Below are positions 9,486 through 18,239 of a DNA stretch of 64,000 nt, piece after piece. Source of the stretch: Candidatus Pantoea varia (lineage in GTDB: Bacteria; Pseudomonadota; Gammaproteobacteria; Enterobacterales; Enterobacteriaceae). The notes below the pieces were generated by a model, which saw only the letters and a program-made list of their open reading frames with translations, did no database searches and was not told the DNA's origin. Location: positions 57,401 through 121,400 of the forward strand of contig NZ_FOVG01000008.1 in NCBI RefSeq assembly GCF_900115075.1, given 5' to 3'. The first letter of the stretch is position 1, and every line of letters begins with the position of its first letter. The position numbers and the translations under genes were made by a program.

Positions 9486-10490
9486 ATGGCAATTACCCCT
9501 CTTGCTGATGCCGTTCAGCAAAGTCAGCTGCTGGTTAACACGCTTGCTGACACGGATGACAATCCGGTTCACGTTGCGTTTGGCATCAACCACGCCTACG
9601 CGCGTGGCCTGGGCATTACGTTGTTTTCACTTCTCAGCCATCATCCCGATACGGCTTTCCACGCCCATATTTTCTCAGACTCGCTACGCGATGAGGATGT
9701 GGAAAAACTGCTTTCGCTGGCCTCAGGCCATCGTCTGGCCATCACGCTGCATATCTTTAATAGTGACTGGGTTGATCAGTTGCCTGCGGTCGGACGCTAC
9801 CCTAAAAGCATCCACTACCGCTTCCTGATCCCTGGAACCGTGGCGAGCTATAGCGATCGGGTAATCTATATTGATGCGGATACTCTGGTAGTAGGCGATT
9901 ACTCTCCCCTGTTCACCCTGGATATCACGGATTACACGCTGGCGGCCTGTAATGATACCCCGCGTGCGCGGCAGAATCAGTGTGCGAAGCTCGGGCTGAA
10001 GCATCATCACTATTTCAACTCCGGCTTTATGCTGATCAATATTCCCCGCTGGCTCGAAAGGCAGACCACCGCGCGCATTACCGACGTGCTGGTGTCGCGG
10101 GGCGCTGAGTTTGGTTTTCCCGATCAGGATGCGCTGAATATCGTGCTGGAGGATGAGATCCTGATCCTGCCGGACCGCTATAACCAGATTTACGACATCA
10201 TCGCCAATAAAGTCTGGGATCACACTGCCGTGCCAGCAGACACCGTGATGATTCACTACACCGGTAAATGCAAACCCTGGCATGCCTGGGCTGGCAGCGA
10301 TCTTGCCCAGCTCTATTATCGTTATTACCAGCGCTCACCCTGGGCTTCACAACCGCTTGATGCACCAAAGCATTATAAAGAGATGAAGCGATTCTCCCGC
10401 ATTAAGTGGCATCAGAAACAGTATTCTGAAAGCATGAGCTGGATGATGAAGTATGTCAGTCTCAAGTTTTTTAAGCAGAGCGAGCAGTAG
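9486..10490 (+). CDS. GT8 family LPS core glycosyltransferase (WaaO/WaaJ-like)
   Basis: A retaining GT-A transferase of 334 residues. The metal-binding DxD is in VIYIDADTLVVGDY, the YFNSGFMLIN stretch is typical of GT8, and the C-terminal HYTGKCKPWHAW matches the HxxGxxKPW motif. Enteric members WaaO, WaaI, WaaR and WaaJ add galactose or glucose to the outer core from UDP-sugars. Which of these it matches cannot be decided here. It begins 9 bases after the GT9 gene and is followed by a hairpin at 10516-10540, so it probably ends the hldD operon. Confidence 0.87.
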   Translation: MAITPLADAVQQSQLLVNTLADTDDNPVHVAFGINHAYARGLGITLFSLLSHHPDTAFHAHIFSDSLRDEDVEKLLSLASGHRLAITLHIFNSDWVDQLPAVGRYPKSIHYRFLIPGTVASYSDRVIYIDADTLVVGDYSPLFTLDITDYTLAACNDTPRARQNQCAKLGLKHHHYFNSGFMLINIPRWLERQTTARITDVLVSRGAEFGFPDQDALNIVLEDEILILPDRYNQIYDIIANKVWDHTAVPADTVMIHYTGKCKPWHAWAGSDLAQLYYRYYQRSPWASQPLDAPKHYKEMKRFSRIKWHQKQYSESMSWMMKYVSLKFFKQSEQ

Positions 10491-10817
10491 CGCACTCAGG
10501 TTTATCAGATTGATGCAGGCGCTGTTATTTCAGCGCCTGACTTTCCCGTCATTTATCCCGCCGGCTGTTTGCCACGACCTCTTATAAAAAGACGCTGAAT
10601 GAATAACGGCATAATAATCTGTTTACCTGTACGGCTACTTTGCGTAAAAAAAGCGCATATAGCGCATTATTATTGTCGGGCGTGGTTTTTAGTAAAGCAG
10701 GGAAGCCACACCGTTTTATAATCATGCATTACCTGATTTCATTCTGCTGATTTGGAAATGATTTATGACGAGGCAACGCCCTTTCGCAGTGAATATAACG
10801 CTGGTGCAGATATTGTC
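10491..10817 (+). promoter_or_regulatory. Terminator hairpin and AT-rich leader before the waaH-like gene
   Basis: This gap of about 330 bases has no gene. It begins with a hairpin (CAGGCGCTG, loop TTATTT, CAGCGCCTG at about 10516-10539) that should end the hldD-GT8 transcript. It then becomes AT-rich with a near-palindrome GCGCATATAGCGC around 10650-10670. A separate promoter for the next gene is likely, but I cannot place its -35 and -10 boxes. I looked for a PhoB box, as E. coli waaH is phosphate-regulated, and saw none convincing. Confidence 0.45.
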
Positions 10818-11804
10818 ATGAGTACTTCTCCTCTGCTGAGTATTATTACCCCGATGTACAACGCGGGCAGCATGTTTGATGAGTTCATGCAGTCACTGCT
10901 GGCGCAGACACTGACTATGCTTGAGATCATTATCGTCGATGATGGTTCCACCGACGGCTCAGGCGAGCGTGCCGACCAGTATGCACAACAGCATTCTCAT
11001 ATTCGTGTGATTCATCAGGAAAATGGCGGCGTATCGCGCGCGCGCAATGCCGGTCTGGCGATAGCCCGTGGGAAATATGTCACCTTCCCTGATGCGGATG
11101 ACACCATGCAGCCCGAGATGTATCAGACGCTGGTGATGCTGGCGGAAGCGGACAATCTGGATGCGGCACAGTGCAACGCCGAGTGGTTTTTCAAGCACAG
11201 CCAGCGGGTAAAACCGCTGATTCCGCTGGACCGTTTGCGCAGCACACCGGTGCTGAGCGGTGCCGACTGGCTCAATACCGCGCTGAAAACCCATCGTTAT
11301 ATGCATGTGGTCTGGCTGGGGATCTATCGCCGGGAACTGATTGAGCAGCATCAGTTGCAGTTCGAACCAGGCCTGCATCATCAGGATATCCCCTGGACCA
11401 CCGAGTTTATGCTGCTGGCAAAACGCGTGCGTTATACCGAAGCAGTGCTCTATCGCTACTATATGCATGACGCCTCCATCAGCAATCGCAAACGGACCGG
11501 CGAGCGCAACGTTGAATATCAGCGTCACTACCTGAAGATTGCGCGGCTGCTGGAAGAGCTTAACGACCGCTATCGTGACCGCGTGAAGATCTACCCGTCG
11601 TTTCACTATCAGGTAACCCATGAAGCGCTGAGCGTTTGTCACAGTGTGAGACGGGAGCCTGACGCCCGCGCCCGCCAGGCAATCATTGCCGATCTGTTCG
11701 CAACCCGGACACACCTGCGCATGTTACGCAATGCCCGGGGAATTAAGCAGTGGTATCAGTTGCTGTTATGGCTGGCCCGGCTTTATCGCTGGCGTGATAA
11801 ATAA
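10818..11804 (+). CDS. waaH: WaaH-like GT2 glycosyltransferase (LPS HepIII uronosyltransferase type)
   Basis: A GT2 inverting transferase of 328 residues. LSIITPMYNAG, IIIVDDGSTDGSGE, NGGVSRARNAGL and FPDADDTMQPE are the nucleotide-sugar site. The internal LDAAQCNAEW, LRSTPVLSGADWL, HVVWLGIYRRE and GLHHQDIPWTTEFML closely recall E. coli WaaH (YibD), which adds glucuronic acid to heptose III of the LPS core. Starts at 10752 (TTG) and 10758 (ATG) are possible; 10818 is chosen because it aligns with the E. coli N-terminus, although no strong ribosome site precedes it. HepIII would be supplied by the adjacent waaQ product. The sugar transferred (GlcA or GalA) is not decidable from sequence. Confidence 0.85.
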   Translation: MSTSPLLSIITPMYNAGSMFDEFMQSLLAQTLTMLEIIIVDDGSTDGSGERADQYAQQHSHIRVIHQENGGVSRARNAGLAIARGKYVTFPDADDTMQPEMYQTLVMLAEADNLDAAQCNAEWFFKHSQRVKPLIPLDRLRSTPVLSGADWLNTALKTHRYMHVVWLGIYRRELIEQHQLQFEPGLHHQDIPWTTEFMLLAKRVRYTEAVLYRYYMHDASISNRKRTGERNVEYQRHYLKIARLLEELNDRYRDRVKIYPSFHYQVTHEALSVCHSVRREPDARARQAIIADLFATRTHLRMLRNARGIKQWYQLLLWLARLYRWRDK

Positions 11805-11877
11805 CCTTTGAGGCTGGCTTTATCCTAAAAAGGGTTTGCCCTACAATCGGTTCACTGAATTCTGAGAACTCTTGTTT

Positions 11878-12954
11878 ATGGCCAGCCTGATTCCAGCAAA
11901 CTTCTCTCCAAAAAATATATTACTGATTAAGCTGCGCCATCATGGTGACATGCTGCTCACAACGCCCGCCATCAATGCGCTTCATGAGCGTTATCCGCAG
12001 GCCAGCATCGACGTGTTGCTCTATAAGGAGACGCGTCCGATGCTGGAAGCGCATCCGGCTATCCGCCATTTGCACGTCATCGATCGCAAATGGAAGCAGG
12101 AGGGCACCTGGCGCAAGCTGGGTCATGAGCGTGCATTAATTCGCGCCGTGCGTGCCGCCCATTATGATCTGGTGATTAATCTGGCCGATCAGTGGCGCGC
12201 AGCCCAGATTACGCGGCTCTCTGCGGCACCCGTTCGCATCGGTTTTGCCTATAAAAAACGCGATAACGTGCTGTGGCGATGGTGTCATAACGGCCTGGTC
12301 CCCACACACAATCACGGCAAACTGCATACCGTTGAGCAGAATATGTCGGCGCTGGCGCCGCTCGGCATCAGCAGCGACGGCGCTCGTGTTTCAATGCACT
12401 ACAGCGACGCTGACCAGCAAACTGTTCAGACCAGACTGGCGGAACATCATGTCACCGCGCCCTATATTGTGGTGCAGCCGACCTCACGCTGGAGCTTCAA
12501 ATGCTGGGAAGAGGAGAGCGTTGCCGCCACGCTTGATCAGCTGGCGCAGCCGGGCCGCAAAGTGGTGCTGACCGCCGGGCCGGACAAGCAAGAGCTGGCG
12601 ATGATTAACCGTATCAGGGCGCTCTGTGTATCGTCGGATGTGGTTTCGCTGGCGGGTCAGTTTACTCTGCCGCAGCTGGCGGCGCTGATCGATCACGCCC
12701 GGCTGTTTATTGGTGTCGACTCTGCGCCGATGCATATGGCTGCCGCACTTGAAACACCCTGCATTGCGCTGTTTGGCCCGACCAAGCTCCAGCACTGGCG
12801 ACCCTGGGGTGACAACAATCATGTCATCTGGGCGGGTGATTATGGCCCGCTGCCCTCACCCGATTCCATCGACACCAAAACTGACCAGCGTTATCTGTCG
12901 GCCATTCCGGTGAAGGATGTGGTCGCGGCAGCGAGGAGTTACCTGAATGAGTAA
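11878..12954 (+). CDS. waaQ: LPS core heptosyltransferase III
   Basis: A GT9 protein of 358 residues matching WaaQ (RfaQ, about 344 in E. coli), which adds the branching heptose III to heptose II. The N-terminal ILLIKLRHHGDMLLTTPAIN and the C-terminal GVDSAPMHMAAALETPCIAL with FGPTKLQHWRPWG are diagnostic. A TTG at 11872 is in frame, but the ATG at 11878 is preferred. It overlaps waaG by 8 bases. Confidence 0.95.
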   Translation: MASLIPANFSPKNILLIKLRHHGDMLLTTPAINALHERYPQASIDVLLYKETRPMLEAHPAIRHLHVIDRKWKQEGTWRKLGHERALIRAVRAAHYDLVINLADQWRAAQITRLSAAPVRIGFAYKKRDNVLWRWCHNGLVPTHNHGKLHTVEQNMSALAPLGISSDGARVSMHYSDADQQTVQTRLAEHHVTAPYIVVQPTSRWSFKCWEEESVAATLDQLAQPGRKVVLTAGPDKQELAMINRIRALCVSSDVVSLAGQFTLPQLAALIDHARLFIGVDSAPMHMAAALETPCIALFGPTKLQHWRPWGDNNHVIWAGDYGPLPSPDSIDTKTDQRYLSAIPVKDVVAAARSYLNE

Positions 12955-14080
12955 GTTACGGCTGGCAATTGTCCGGCAGAAATATCGTCCGGATGGCGGT
13001 GCCGAGCGTTTTATCTCACGCGCACTGGAAGCGCTGGGCAGCGAACAGCTCGATCTCAATATCATTACCCGTAGCTGGCAGGGCACGCCCAATCCGGACT
13101 GGCATCTGCATATCTGCAATCCTGCAAAGCTGGGCCGGGTATCCCGTGAGCGAGGATTTGCCCGTGCAGCCCGCGCCTGCTGGGAGCGCGAAAAGTTCGA
13201 TATTGTGCAAAGCCATGAGCGCATCGCGGGCTGTGACATTTTTCGCGCGGGTGATGGTGTGCATCGCGTCTGGCTGGAACAGCGCGCGCGCATCGTCTCA
13301 TCATGGCAACGGCTGGGCGCAACGCTCAGTCCTTATCACCGTTATGTGCTGCAGGCGGAAGCAGAGATGTTTAACTCTCCGATGCTGAAAGCGGTGATCT
13401 GTAATTCAGAGATGGTAAAGCGCGATATCCTGCGCTGTTTCTCGCTCGACGCCGAGAAAATCCACGTTATTCATAACGCTATTGACGCCAGCCGTTTCCA
13501 GCCCGCCACGGAAGCGGCTCGTCGCGCCACCCGTCAGCAACTGGGTATACCCCATGCCGCTACCGTGCTGATTTATGTCGGCTCCGGCTTTGAGCGTAAG
13601 GGGCTGAAGGCAGCAATCCAGGCGCTGGCCGCCAGCGATCGTTATCTGATTGTCGTAGGTCAGGATAAGCAGCTGCAGCGTTATCAGCAGCTGGCAAATC
13701 AGCTTAACTGCCTGGATCGCCTGCGCTTTGTCGGGGTACAGCAGGATGTGCAGCCGTTCTATCACGCGGCTGACGGTCTGCTGCTGCCCACGCTCTACGA
13801 TCCGTTCCCGAATGTGGTGCTTGAGGCGATGGCCTGTGGCTTACCGGTGATAACCAGCACCGGCTGCGGTGGCGCAGAATTTATTACCACTGGTCAGGAA
13901 GGCTTCGTCTGCGATGCATTGGATATCAATGGGTTAAATCAGGCTGTTAACACAATACCGGCACTTTCCCTGGATTCACGTATGGGTGAGGCAGCACGGC
14001 GCAAAATAGAACCTTACGGCCCACAACGACTGGCGCAGTCACTGACTTCGCTTTATCAGCAGGTACTGAGTAGCAACTGA
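12947..14080 (+). CDS. waaG: LPS glucosyltransferase I
   Basis: A GT4 transferase of 377 residues (E. coli WaaG 374) that adds the first glucose of the outer core to heptose II. The start SKLRLAIVRQKYRPDGGAER is typical. The C-terminal donor site DPFPNVVLEAMACGLPVIT carries the EX7E pattern. Overlap with waaQ suggests coupled translation; about 90 bases separate it from waaA. Confidence 0.96.
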   Translation: MSKLRLAIVRQKYRPDGGAERFISRALEALGSEQLDLNIITRSWQGTPNPDWHLHICNPAKLGRVSRERGFARAARACWEREKFDIVQSHERIAGCDIFRAGDGVHRVWLEQRARIVSSWQRLGATLSPYHRYVLQAEAEMFNSPMLKAVICNSEMVKRDILRCFSLDAEKIHVIHNAIDASRFQPATEAARRATRQQLGIPHAATVLIYVGSGFERKGLKAAIQALAASDRYLIVVGQDKQLQRYQQLANQLNCLDRLRFVGVQQDVQPFYHAADGLLLPTLYDPFPNVVLEAMACGLPVITSTGCGGAEFITTGQEGFVCDALDINGLNQAVNTIPALSLDSRMGEAARRKIEPYGPQRLAQSLTSLYQQVLSSN

Positions 14081-14172
14081 CAATGTGGGATGAGTGCATG
14101 CGGGGTTTCTGATAACATGCCGTCATCTGATTTTAATCTATTTTTAGACGCGAACCTGCTGTAACGGTAACT

Positions 14173-15447
14173 ATGACGACCATTTACACCGCATTGCTCT
14201 ACTTAATTCAGCCATTGATTTGGCTGCGCCTGTGGCTGCGCGGTCGTAAAGCGCCTGCTTATCGCAAACGCTGGGCAGAACGCTATGGCTATTGTGTCGG
14301 CAAAGTGAAGCCCGACGGCATTGTGCTGCATTCGGTCTCTGTGGGTGAAACTCTGGCCGCAATTCCGCTGGTGCGTGCGCTGCGTCATCGTTACCCGACC
14401 CTGCCGATTACCGTCACCACCATGACACCGACCGGCTCTGAACGCGCGCAGTCGGCTTTTGGCAAAGATGTGCATCACGTCTATCTGCCTTATGACCTGC
14501 CGGGTTCGATTAATCGTTTTCTGGATACGGTCAACCCACGGCTGGTGATCATCATGGAAACTGAGCTGTGGCCTAACATTATCTGCATTCTGCACCAGCG
14601 TAATATCCCGCTGGTCATCGCCAATGCCCGCCTCTCGGCGCGATCCGCCAAAGGCTACCGCAAACTGGGTAAATTCATGCGCCAGCTGTTGCAGAGCATC
14701 ACCCTGATTGCGGCGCAGAACGCAGAAGATGGCGACCGCTTCCTGAGCCTGGGCCTGAAACGTTCACAACTGACGATTACCGGCAGCCTGAAATTTGATA
14801 TTTCCGTGACGCCAGAACTGGCCGCCAGAGCGGTAACGCTGCGTCGCCAGTGGGCGCCTCGCCGTCCGGTGTGGATCGCCACCAGTACGCATGAAGGCGA
14901 AGAGGCTATTGTACTGGATGCCCATCGTCGCCTGCTGCAGACCTTTCCGGATCTGCTGCTGATTCTGGTTCCCCGCCATCCCGAACGCTTCAACGATGCA
15001 CGAGAACTGACGCAGGCACGTGGCTTTAGTTTTATCCTGCGCAGCAGCGGCGAGATCCCTTCTGGCTCAACGCAGGTGGTCATCGGTGATTCGATGGGTG
15101 AACTGATGCTGCTTTACGGCATTGCCGATCTGGCGTTTGTCGGCGGCAGCCTGGTTGAACGGGGTGGACACAACCCGCTCGAACCTGCCGCCCATGCTCT
15201 TCCGGTTCTGATGGGCCCCCATATCTGGAACTTCAAAGATATCTGCAGCAAGTTGCAGGAAGGTCAGGGGCTGATCACCGTCACCGACGTGATTTCGCTG
15301 GAAAAAGAGGTCACCAACCTGTTGCAGGATGATGATTACCGCCGTTATTACGGACGCCATGCGGTAGACGTGTTGCACCAGAACCAGGGTGCGCTCCAGC
15401 GTCTGCTACAGTTACTCGAACCGCATCTGCCACCCCGGACCCACTAA
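14173..15447 (+). CDS. waaA: 3-deoxy-D-manno-octulosonic acid transferase
   Basis: A GT30 Kdo transferase of 424 residues (E. coli KdtA/WaaA 425) that adds Kdo to lipid IVA at the inner membrane. It has an N-terminal membrane anchor (LLYLIQPLIWLRLWLRGRK), then VSVGETLAAIPLVRAL with the catalytic glutamate, and the C-terminal FVGGSLVERGGHNPLEPAAH. Its stop overlaps the waaE start by one base (TAATG). Confidence 0.98.
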   Translation: MTTIYTALLYLIQPLIWLRLWLRGRKAPAYRKRWAERYGYCVGKVKPDGIVLHSVSVGETLAAIPLVRALRHRYPTLPITVTTMTPTGSERAQSAFGKDVHHVYLPYDLPGSINRFLDTVNPRLVIIMETELWPNIICILHQRNIPLVIANARLSARSAKGYRKLGKFMRQLLQSITLIAAQNAEDGDRFLSLGLKRSQLTITGSLKFDISVTPELAARAVTLRRQWAPRRPVWIATSTHEGEEAIVLDAHRRLLQTFPDLLLILVPRHPERFNDARELTQARGFSFILRSSGEIPSGSTQVVIGDSMGELMLLYGIADLAFVGGSLVERGGHNPLEPAAHALPVLMGPHIWNFKDICSKLQEGQGLITVTDVISLEKEVTNLLQDDDYRRYYGRHAVDVLHQNQGALQRLLQLLEPHLPPRTH

Positions 15448-16223
15448 TGTCAGTACGCCAACGTCTTTCCGTGGTGATGATCGCCAAAAATGAAGCGGAA
15501 CTGCTGCCTGATTGCCTGGCTTCGGTCAGCTGGGCCGATGAAATTATCGTGCTGGACTCGGGCAGCATTGACGACAGTGTCGAAATCGCTACGCAGGCCG
15601 GGGCGCAGGTCTTCCGCAACGATGACTGGCAGGGCTATGGCATTCAGCGCCAGCGTGCGCAGGACTATGCTACCGGCGACCTGATTCTGATGATCGATGC
15701 GGATGAGCGTGTTTCACCCGAACTGCGTGCCGCGATTGAGCAGGTGCTGGTCGCCCCACCGAGCCGCACGGTTTATAGCCTGGGCCGCAGTAACCTGTTT
15801 CTTGGCCGCTTTATGCGCCACAGTGGCTGGTATCCCGACCGCGTGGTGCGCCTCTATCCCCGCACCTTCCGCTACAATGACAATCTGGTGCATGAATCAC
15901 TGCAGAGTGACGGCGCGCCGGTTGTGGCGTTGCCTGGCGATCTGGAACATCTGACCTGCCGCGATTTAGTCGCCTTTCAGCGTAAGCAACTGGCCTATGC
16001 TGAAGCCTGGGCTACGGAACGCCATCAGCGCGGTAAGCGTTGCCGCCTGTTTTCTGTGTTCAGCCATACGCTGGGCGCGTTTGTGAAAACGCTGCTGCTG
16101 CGTGCCGGTTTTCTCGACGGCAGGCAGGGCTGGATTCTGGCGGTGGTCAACGCACAATATACCTTCAATAAATATTCAGCCCTCTGGGCGCTGAATCATG
16201 CTTCGGCAAAAGGGCGAGTATGA
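15447..16223 (+). CDS. waaE: WaaE-type LPS core beta-1,4-glucosyltransferase
   Basis: A GT2 protein of 258 residues that matches WaaE/KdtX of Klebsiella and Serratia in length and motifs: LSVVMIAKNEAELLPDCL, IIVLDSGSIDDSVEIA, LMIDADERVSPELRAA and RHSGWYPDRVVRLYPR. WaaE in those genera adds glucose to O-4 of heptose I; E. coli K-12 lacks it. It lies between waaA and coaD, the usual place in genera that carry it, overlapping both by 1 and 4 bases. Confidence 0.92.
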   Translation: MSVRQRLSVVMIAKNEAELLPDCLASVSWADEIIVLDSGSIDDSVEIATQAGAQVFRNDDWQGYGIQRQRAQDYATGDLILMIDADERVSPELRAAIEQVLVAPPSRTVYSLGRSNLFLGRFMRHSGWYPDRVVRLYPRTFRYNDNLVHESLQSDGAPVVALPGDLEHLTCRDLVAFQRKQLAYAEAWATERHQRGKRCRLFSVFSHTLGAFVKTLLLRAGFLDGRQGWILAVVNAQYTFNKYSALWALNHASAKGRV

Positions 16224-16699
16224 CCACGAAAGCCATCTATCCCGGTACGTTTGATCCTGTGACGCTTGGCCATGTCGACATCGTGACGCGTGCAGCACAG
16301 ATGTTTGATAAGGTCATTCTGGCCGTTGCCGCCAGCCCCAGTAAAAAACCGATGTTCAGTCTGGATGAGCGCGTGGCGCTGGCTGGTGAAGTCATAGTCC
16401 ATCTGCCCAACGTTGAGGTCGTCGGCTTCAGCGACCTGATGGCGAATTTCGCCCGTGATCAGCAGGCGAATGTTCTGGTCCGTGGCTTGCGTGCAGTGTC
16501 AGATTTTGAATATGAAATGCAGCTGGCGCAGATGAATCGTCACCTGCTGCCGACGCTGGAGAGTGTCTTCCTGATGCCGTCTGAAGGCTTTTCGTTTATC
16601 TCTTCTTCACTGGTCAAAGAGGTGGCGCGTCACGGCGGCGATGTCAGCGCCTTCCTGCCCGCGCCGGTGCATCAGGCACTGCTGGCTAAACTGGCTTAG
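16220..16699 (+). CDS. coaD: Phosphopantetheine adenylyltransferase
   Basis: A nucleotidyltransferase of 159 residues, as in E. coli. It catalyses the fourth step of CoA synthesis, making dephospho-CoA. The TxGH motif is in YPGTFDPVTLGHVDIVTRA, and the C-terminal SFISSSLVKEVARHGGDV is conserved. It overlaps waaE by 4 bases and converges on mutM with a 4-base 3' overlap. Confidence 0.98.
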   Translation: MTTKAIYPGTFDPVTLGHVDIVTRAAQMFDKVILAVAASPSKKPMFSLDERVALAGEVIVHLPNVEVVGFSDLMANFARDQQANVLVRGLRAVSDFEYEMQLAQMNRHLLPTLESVFLMPSEGFSFISSSLVKEVARHGGDVSAFLPAPVHQALLAKLA

Positions 16700-17505
16700 T
16701 GCTGGCAGTTCGGGCACCAGTAGGTGCTGCGCTGCCCATGCCTGCCGCTGACAATCGGCGTACCGCATGCCCGGCAGGGTTCACCTGCCCGGCCATAAAC
16801 CTGCAACTGCTGTGCAAAATAGCCTGGCTTGCCGTCGGTCTGCAGGAAGTCACGCAGCGTGGTCCCGCCCTGCTCAATCGAGCGTAACAGCACCGCTTTG
16901 ATGGTATTGACCAGTAGCTCCGCTTCGGTCTGCGACAGGCTTCCGGCAGCACGATCGGGAATGATCCCGGCGGTAAACAGAGACTCACTGGCGTAAATGT
17001 TGCCCACACCCACCACCACTTTGTTATCCATCAGCCACTGCTTGATGAGCGTCCTTTTGCCGCGTGACTTATCGAACAGATAAGCCCCGTCAAACGCCTC
17101 GCTGAGCGGCTCCGGCCCGAGATGTGCCAGTACGCTGCTGCCCGCCAGATCGCTGCTCCAGAGCCAGGCGCCAAAGCGGCGCGGATCGGTGTAGCGCAGC
17201 ACTTTGCCGTTGCTCATCACTAAATCAACATGGTCATGCTTCGCCGCTGGCAGCTCTTCTGACAGCACGCGCAGACTGCCCGACATACCAAGGTGGATAA
17301 TGATCCAGCCATGCGGCAGCTCCAGCAGCAGATATTTCGCCCGACGCTGCACGCTGAGAACCGGCTGATCGCTCAGCGCCAGAATCTCCTGCGAAACAGG
17401 CCAGCGCAGACGTGAATTACGCACCACGGCGTGAAGGATGGTTTCACCAACCAAATGCGGTTCGATACCGCGGCGGCTGGTTTCAACCTCTGGTAATTCT
17501 GGCAT
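16696..17505 (-). CDS. mutM: Formamidopyrimidine-DNA glycosylase
   Basis: A bifunctional glycosylase/AP lyase of 269 residues that removes 8-oxoguanine and formamidopyrimidines. It has the catalytic N-terminus MPELPEVETSRRGIEPHL (Pro2, Glu3) and a C-terminal zinc finger with CRACG and YWCPNCQH. It lies downstream of rpmBG on the same strand, beyond a terminator hairpin, and its 3' end overlaps coaD. Confidence 0.98.
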   Translation of the reverse strand: MPELPEVETSRRGIEPHLVGETILHAVVRNSRLRWPVSQEILALSDQPVLSVQRRAKYLLLELPHGWIIIHLGMSGSLRVLSEELPAAKHDHVDLVMSNGKVLRYTDPRRFGAWLWSSDLAGSSVLAHLGPEPLSEAFDGAYLFDKSRGKRTLIKQWLMDNKVVVGVGNIYASESLFTAGIIPDRAAGSLSQTEAELLVNTIKAVLLRSIEQGGTTLRDFLQTDGKPGYFAQQLQVYGRAGEPCRACGTPIVSGRHGQRSTYWCPNCQH

Positions 17506-17529
17506 ACCCTCTCCTCAGCGTTTTACACA

Positions 17530-17561
17530 AACAAAAAACCCGGCCGGAGCCGGGTTTTTAG
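17530..17561 (-). terminator. rpmBG terminator
   Basis: On the minus strand AACCCGGCTCCGGCCGGGTT forms a hairpin followed by a T run, 13 bases or so after the rpmG stop and just before mutM. Confidence 0.85.
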
Positions 17562-17574
17562 CAGAACACTAAAA

Positions 17575-17742
17575 TTACTTAATTTTAGCTTCTTTATAGA
17601 GCACATGCTGACGTACAACCGGATCGAACTTTTTCAGTTCCAGCTTCTCTGGTTTAGTACGTTTGTTCTTCGTGGTGGTATAGAAGTGACCTGTACCAGC
17701 AGAGGAAACCAGCTTGATCTTCTCACGAATACCTTTAGCCAT
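17575..17742 (-). CDS. rpmG: 50S ribosomal protein L33
   Basis: A 55-residue protein beginning MAKGIREKIKLVSSAGTGHF and ending HVLYKEAKIK, the complete enteric L33. It is a component of the large ribosomal subunit near the E site. It follows rpmB by 19 bases and shares its promoter. Confidence 0.98.
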   Translation of the reverse strand: MAKGIREKIKLVSSAGTGHFYTTTKNKRTKPEKLELKKFDPVVRQHVLYKEAKIK

Positions 17743-17761
17743 GATTCAGTTCCTTAGTACC

Positions 17762-17998
17762 TTAGTACTTCTCACCACGGGCACGCATATCGGCTAACAC
17801 CGTATCAATGCCCTTTTTATCAATAATACGCATACCTTTAACAGATACACGCAGAGTAACGAAGCGCTTCTCGCTCTCAACCCAAAAACGGTGTGAGTGC
17901 AGGTTCGGAAGGAAACGGCGTTTCGTCGCGTTCATTGCGTGGGAACGGTTGTTACCCGTCACCGGACGCTTTCCAGTTACCTGGCAGACTCGTGACAT
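17762..17998 (-). CDS. rpmB: 50S ribosomal protein L28
   Basis: A 78-residue L28 beginning MSRVCQVTGKRPVTGNNRSH and ending IDTVLADMRARGEKY. A further upstream in-frame start at 18019 would add seven unrelated residues. The start shown gives the standard enteric length and has GGAGATAT upstream. It is the first gene of rpmBG. Confidence 0.98.
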   Translation of the reverse strand: MSRVCQVTGKRPVTGNNRSHAMNATKRRFLPNLHSHRFWVESEKRFVTLRVSVKGMRIIDKKGIDTVLADMRARGEKY

Positions 17999-18142
17999 GT
18001 CAATATCTCCAAAAATCAAATCAGCTCGAGCTTTAAAAATTAGGTTTGGGCCGCCTCGTCAGGCTTGCAGCCCGCCAGGCGAATTCCATGGAACCCGCTA
18101 GACTGGCCTAACCGCCAAACCCGAGATTCTCAAAGGTGGCGT

Positions 18143-18171
18143 AGTATACGCCGCTCAGCCCAAGTGCTCAA
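18143..18171 (-). promoter_or_regulatory. Probable sigma-70 promoter of rpmBG
   Basis: On the minus strand TTGAGC (18171-18166), a 17-base spacer and TATACT (18148-18143) form a good sigma-70 promoter about 145 bases upstream of rpmB. Confidence 0.6.
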
Positions 18172-18186
18172 GTCCCGAACAGATAA

Positions 18187-18206
18187 AGATCCCGAATGAT
18201 CGGGCA
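18187..18206 (-). terminator. Probable radC terminator
   Basis: CCCGATCATTCGGG followed by ATCTTTATCT on the minus strand, about 35 bases past the radC stop. The stem is short and the T tract is interrupted. Confidence 0.45.
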
Positions 18207-18239
18207 AAAAGACGCCACCTGGCGTGAAATTTCCCGGTA

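Noticed and set aside
10650..10670. GCGCATATAGCGC near-palindrome before the waaH-like gene as an operator
   Set aside because: It is imperfect, lies in AT-rich sequence where such matches are common, and matches no regulator site I know.
10491..10817. PhoB box expected upstream of the waaH-like gene
   Set aside because: I found no pair of CTGTCAT-like repeats at the right spacing, so phosphate control is not claimed.
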